From positions 1 through 9,057 of the forward strand of contig CAMLGR010000171.1 of the NCBI GenBank assembly GCA_946479615.1: 9,057 nt of DNA, given 5' to 3'. Below the pieces are notes generated by a model. The model was given only the letters and a program-made list of their open reading frames with translations. It did not search any database and was not told the origin of the DNA. The DNA comes from an uncultured Bacteroidota bacterium (lineage in GTDB: Bacteria; Bacteroidota; Bacteroidia; Chitinophagales; Chitinophagaceae). The translations under genes were made by a program, and so were the position numbers. Numbering within the stretch: position 1 is the stretch's first letter; the number at the start of each line of letters is the position of its first letter. Positions 6,966 through 9,057 of the stretch are shown piece by piece.

Positions 6966-7078
6966 TCTATGTGAAACCTATGTTCCTATGTGCCTATGTG
7001 GTAAGATTACGCAAGGCTATTATAGTTCTATAGCAGATTGGCGTAGGTCACCACATAGGAACATAGGTTTCACATAGA
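6966..7078. repeat. Perfect 27-bp inverted repeat made of CCTATGTG-like octamers
   Basis: Arms 6966-6992 and 7052-7078 are exact reverse complements over 27 bp. Each arm is built of octamers: on the left TCTATGTG, AAA spacer, CCTATGTT, CCTATGTG; on the right the complement in reverse order. A further CCTATGTG follows the left arm in tandem (6993-7000), giving three phased octamers on the left against two on the right, so the arms can pair in more than one register. The 59-nt centre can extend the stem with TACGC (7008-7012) against GCGTA (7041-7045) and a GCTAT/ATAGC inner hairpin. It lies 8 bp after the kinase stop and before the Nudix gene. It may act as a bidirectional terminator or mRNA-stabilising structure, or be a copy of a dispersed palindromic element. 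Confidence 0.85.
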
Positions 7079-7106
7079 TATTACAACCATTTGCACTTAT
7101 AGAATA

Positions 7107-7114
7107 TAGTTTTG
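7107..7114 (+). promoter_or_regulatory. Bacteroidota -7 promoter element before Nudix gene
   Basis: TAGTTTTG matches TAnnTTTG exactly and ends 44 bp before the ATG at 7159. A TTTG at 7090-7093 is too close to be a standard -33 element. Placed after the inverted repeat, it suggests that the Nudix gene has its own promoter and is not part of the kinase operon. Confidence 0.45.
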
Positions 7115-7158
7115 AATTTATTATACAAAGAATACTTCCCGGTGACAAAATAAAACTT

Positions 7159-7593
7159 ATGAAACAAGAAATCCTTCCCGCCGTAGCAGCGGCGATCTTT
7201 GACAGCAACGGCCATATTTTATTACAAAAAAGAAAAGACGTGGATCAATGGGGATTGATTTCCGGTCATGTAGAATTTGGAGAAACCGTAACCGATGCTA
7301 TCGTACGCGAGATATTCGAAGAAACAAATGTTACCGCAACGATCAAACGATTTATCGGGGTTTATTCATTACCTCCCACCCAAACTTATCAATATGCCAA
7401 TAAAACGGTACAATACATCACTTCTTATCTTGAAGCGCGGCTGGATGGTTCTATCGCTGTTGATTTTTCAAATGAAGAAACCAGTGAATTAAGATTTTTC
7501 GCACCTGATGAGATTCCCACGGAACTGGCATTGCTTAATCCCGACTGGCTGAACGATGCATTGGATAAGACAGGGGCTGTTTTTGTCCGCTGA
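7159..7593 (+). CDS. Nudix (MutT-like) hydrolase
   Basis: This encodes 144 residues, the usual size of a single-domain Nudix enzyme. These hydrolyse nucleoside diphosphates linked to another group, using Mg2+ or Mn2+. The Nudix box GX5EX7REUXEEXGU reads G36-HVEFG-E42, seven residues, then REIFEETNV (50-58). The metal-binding Glu51, Glu54 and Glu55 are present, but the consensus glycine near the end of the box is Asn57, a tolerated variation in the family. The N-terminus PAVAAAIFDSNGHILLQKRK and WGLISG are typical of the MutT/NUDT1-like group; the substrate cannot be named. It begins after the large inverted repeat with its own -7-like element. Its last 169 bp are antisense to the 3' end of the phosphatase-like gene, and its stop codon (7591-7593) lies inside that frame. 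Confidence 0.92.
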   Translation: MKQEILPAVAAAIFDSNGHILLQKRKDVDQWGLISGHVEFGETVTDAIVREIFEETNVTATIKRFIGVYSLPPTQTYQYANKTVQYITSYLEARLDGSIAVDFSNEETSELRFFAPDEIPTELALLNPDWLNDALDKTGAVFVR

Positions 7594-8654
7594 TCAAATT
7601 CTTCTCCCACCAATGCGGCGATCGTTCCGGCTATTTGCTGCTGGTATAATTGCTGATCTTCTTTCATTTCTCCCACCGGTGATATTCCCGGACCGATCAT
7701 CGCCAGCCATGTCTGCGAAGATCCCCTGATAAAAGCGCTGTGCGAAGTCCATTTGCAGGTACGGCTGCCACGCCCGTGATCGGTGGTAATTAAAATAGTG
7801 GAATTGTCTTTATATCCGGGTGTACTCTGTATCCAGTGCCATAGTTCCGCGATCATCCGGTCTATCCTGTTGGCCTGTTCGAGATAAAGATCATAACGTC
7901 CCTGGTGGGCAAATTCATCTGTTTCCCCAAGACCGATAAGCACCACTCTCGGTTTTTGTTGCTGTATGTATTCTTTTGCTGTCAGGAATGTAAGCTGGTC
8001 ATGCCGCGTTTCTCCTTTATTATAAACTGCATCCGTTTGTACGGCATTGATCAGTTGTTGTTCATCGGAAATATCACCTTCCATATTTTCATAGCCACTG
8101 TTGATCAGCATTCCATTCCGTTCCTTGTTTAAGATAAAAGGAAATACATCCCATGAAGTAAAGGCGACCACTTTTCCCCGGAACTCTTCCTTGCTATCGA
8201 GGTATTCCAGCACATTCATGTTATCGTTCTTCTTTTTCTTATTGGAAGAAACACGGATATCGGTATGACCCGTGAATATTTCATTGTAACCAGGATAGGA
8301 AAACCGGAACAGGTTGGCCGTATTCACTTTATTATCAAAATGACGGTTGCCATACAACTGGCCCTTTGAAGCAATAATGTTCCAGAAAAAAGGAAGGAGT
8401 TTTTTACGGCGGATGACAGGATCATCGTCCCAATACATCATTTTCATCGTGGCGGTATCAGGAGTGTAAGCTGTATCATTCAGTAAGGAGGCATCGGCGC
8501 CGGTAAATATTTCCTGCCAGCGAAATCCATCGATCGTAATGATAAAAAGATTACCCGCGGGCTGCACGGCTATCGGCTGCGGATTTTTCCATCCACCCCG
8601 CTGTGCAAGCGGAAGAGCGGAGAATAAAACGATACAGGTTATTAAGCTTTTCAC
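7425..8654 (-). CDS. Secreted alkaline-phosphatase-superfamily protein
   Basis: The frame encodes 409 residues from a GTG at 8654, with no in-frame upstream ATG nearby. The N-terminus MKSLITCIVLFSALPLAQ looks like a signal peptide, so the protein is probably periplasmic. The fold follows the alkaline phosphatase/nucleotide pyrophosphatase superfamily: first metal ligand Asp42 in FIITIDGFRWQEIFTG; nucleophile region SYPGYNEIFTG (119-129), where Asn124 sits at the usual Ser/Thr position; then GETDEFAHQGRYD with Asp246 and His250, LITTDHGRGS with Asp292-His293, and His305 in TSHSAF. The metal ligands are complete. The family domain ends at about residue 350-362 (IAGTIAALVGEEF). The last 55 or so residues are Ser-rich and encoded entirely antisense to the Nudix gene, so the native stop may have been lost. 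The substrate is unknown, probably a phosphate ester or diester. Confidence 0.85.
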   Translation of the reverse strand: MKSLITCIVLFSALPLAQRGGWKNPQPIAVQPAGNLFIITIDGFRWQEIFTGADASLLNDTAYTPDTATMKMMYWDDDPVIRRKKLLPFFWNIIASKGQLYGNRHFDNKVNTANLFRFSYPGYNEIFTGHTDIRVSSNKKKKNDNMNVLEYLDSKEEFRGKVVAFTSWDVFPFILNKERNGMLINSGYENMEGDISDEQQLINAVQTDAVYNKGETRHDQLTFLTAKEYIQQQKPRVVLIGLGETDEFAHQGRYDLYLEQANRIDRMIAELWHWIQSTPGYKDNSTILITTDHGRGSRTCKWTSHSAFIRGSSQTWLAMIGPGISPVGEMKEDQQLYQQQIAGTIAALVGEEFDQRTKTAPVLSNASFSQSGLSNASSVGISSGAKNLNSLVSSFEKSTAIEPSSRASR

Positions 8655-8677
8655 GCGTAACGGTTTTGTAAAAAAAG

Positions 8678-8685
8678 AAAACCTA
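8678..8685 (-). promoter_or_regulatory. Weak -7-like element before phosphatase-like gene
   Basis: The minus strand reads TAGGTTTT, one base off TAnnTTTG, ending 23 bp before the GTG at 8654. It overlaps a weak GGTTTT/AAAACC inverted pair (8662-8667 and 8678-8683). This is only a candidate. Confidence 0.25.
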
Positions 8686-8687
8686 TA

Positions 8688-8706
8688 TAACCGGGTCGTT
8701 AACCGG
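8688..8706. repeat. TAACCGG direct repeat upstream of phosphatase-like gene
   Basis: TAACCGG occurs at 8688-8694 and 8700-8706, 12 bp start to start, with a related TAACGGT at 8658-8664. Near-helical phasing just upstream of the candidate -7 element would suit a regulator-binding site, but the evidence is limited to the repeats themselves. Confidence 0.25.
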
Positions 8707-8770
8707 CGGTCAATAAATTGTTATTAAAAACACTATGGTTACATTTTGGTAACATATTCATCATCTTTCG

Positions 8771-8801
8771 TTAACTGCAACGAAATGTTCAGTTAATAAC
8801 T
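8771..8801. repeat. TTAACTG/CAGTTAA inverted repeat before LpxH-like gene
   Basis: TTAACTG (8771-8777) and CAGTTAA (8790-8796) are exact inverted copies around a 12-nt centre. The right arm overlaps a second odd palindrome, AGTTA-A-TAACT (8791-8801). Located 28-58 bp before the ATG at 8829, this is a plausible operator or short hairpin. Confidence 0.35.
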
Positions 8802-8828
8802 GTTTATGAGTTTTACAAAACCTTACGA

Positions 8829-9057
8829 ATGCAAAAGCGCCCTGTAGATGTAGCCGTGATCTCCGATCTTCACTTAGGAACCTATGCCTGCCGTGCCGCC
8901 GAGTTCCTGGCATACCTGCAAAGTATTGCTCCCCGTTTATTAATCCTGAACGGAGATATCATCGATGGCTGGCAATTCAGCAAACATTATTTCCCTCCTT
9001 CGCATATGGCCATTATCCAGGAAATATTCTGGCTTCTTTCCAATGGCACACGCGTGA
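8829..9057 (+). CDS. LpxH-like metallophosphoesterase, 5' part (runs off the right edge)
   Basis: The frame is open from the ATG at 8829 to the end of the window (76 complete codons) with no stop. The start MQKRPVDVAVISDLHLGTY carries the first metal motif DLH of calcineurin-like phosphoesterases, and LLILNGDIIDGWQFSKHYF carries the second, GDxxD. The pattern of a short start, SDLHLGTY, and GDIIDxWQFSK is that of the Bacteroidota branch of UDP-2,3-diacylglucosamine diphosphatase-like proteins (COG2908, LpxH-type), which act in lipid A synthesis at the inner membrane face. The expected GNHD and later histidine motifs lie beyond the window, so assignment to lipid A synthesis rather than another phosphoesterase role is probable but not proven. 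It is transcribed divergently from the phosphatase-like gene. Confidence 0.8.
   Translation, partial: MQKRPVDVAVISDLHLGTYACRAAEFLAYLQSIAPRLLILNGDIIDGWQFSKHYFPPSHMAIIQEIFWLLSNGTRV

Noticed and set aside
6966..7078. CRISPR array
   Set aside because: The repeats are inverted octamers without regular unique spacers; it is a palindromic element.

Overview
The window looks like chromosomal DNA from a member of the Bacteroidota, probably close to Chitinophagaceae. Three things point that way. There are no convincing Shine-Dalgarno sequences. Matches to the Bacteroidota -7 promoter element TAnnTTTG stand just before most genes. The proteins have the general style of that phylum, including a PhoB-type regulator with a two-helix histidine kinase, a short LpxH-like metallophosphoesterase, and a GGIAVN-type nucleotidyltransferase-like protein. 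The family placement is inference; no rRNA or tRNA gene is present to confirm it.

Layout. The left half (35-4898) is on the minus strand. Read in the direction of transcription it encodes a large exported protein whose C-terminus resembles a caspase-like (clan CD) cysteine peptidase (4898-2682), an MsbA-type ABC exporter interrupted by one in-frame TAA codon (2540-768), and a nucleotidyltransferase-like protein (733-35). The last two are about 35 bp apart and may share a transcript. A 226-bp divergent intergenic region (4899-5124) separates this block from a plus-strand two-component system: an OmpR/PhoB-family response regulator (5125-5802) and its membrane histidine kinase (5908-6957). A 201-bp spacer then holds a perfect 27-bp inverted repeat built from CCTATGTG-like octamers. 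A Nudix hydrolase follows (7159-7593). It converges on, and overlaps by 169 bp, a secreted alkaline-phosphatase-superfamily protein on the minus strand (8654-7425). A second divergent region (8655-8828) leads to the start of an LpxH-like metallophosphoesterase that runs off the right edge (8829-9057).

How the genes relate. The regulator and kinase form a clear functional pair. The ABC exporter and LpxH-like enzyme both fit envelope or lipid A work but are not adjacent. The caspase-like exported protein precedes the exporter on the same strand, with its own promoter-like element between them, so a functional link is only suggestive. The Nudix and phosphatase genes look like unrelated neighbours whose 3' ends collide.

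No gene-free stretch exceeds 300 bp. I see no CRISPR array, tRNA, rRNA, transposase or phage gene. Most of the window is ordinary chromosomal content. The points most worth checking are the nonsense codon in the exporter, the caspase-like domain, the octamer inverted repeat and the overlapping convergent 3' ends. I did not find a convincing new multi-gene system.
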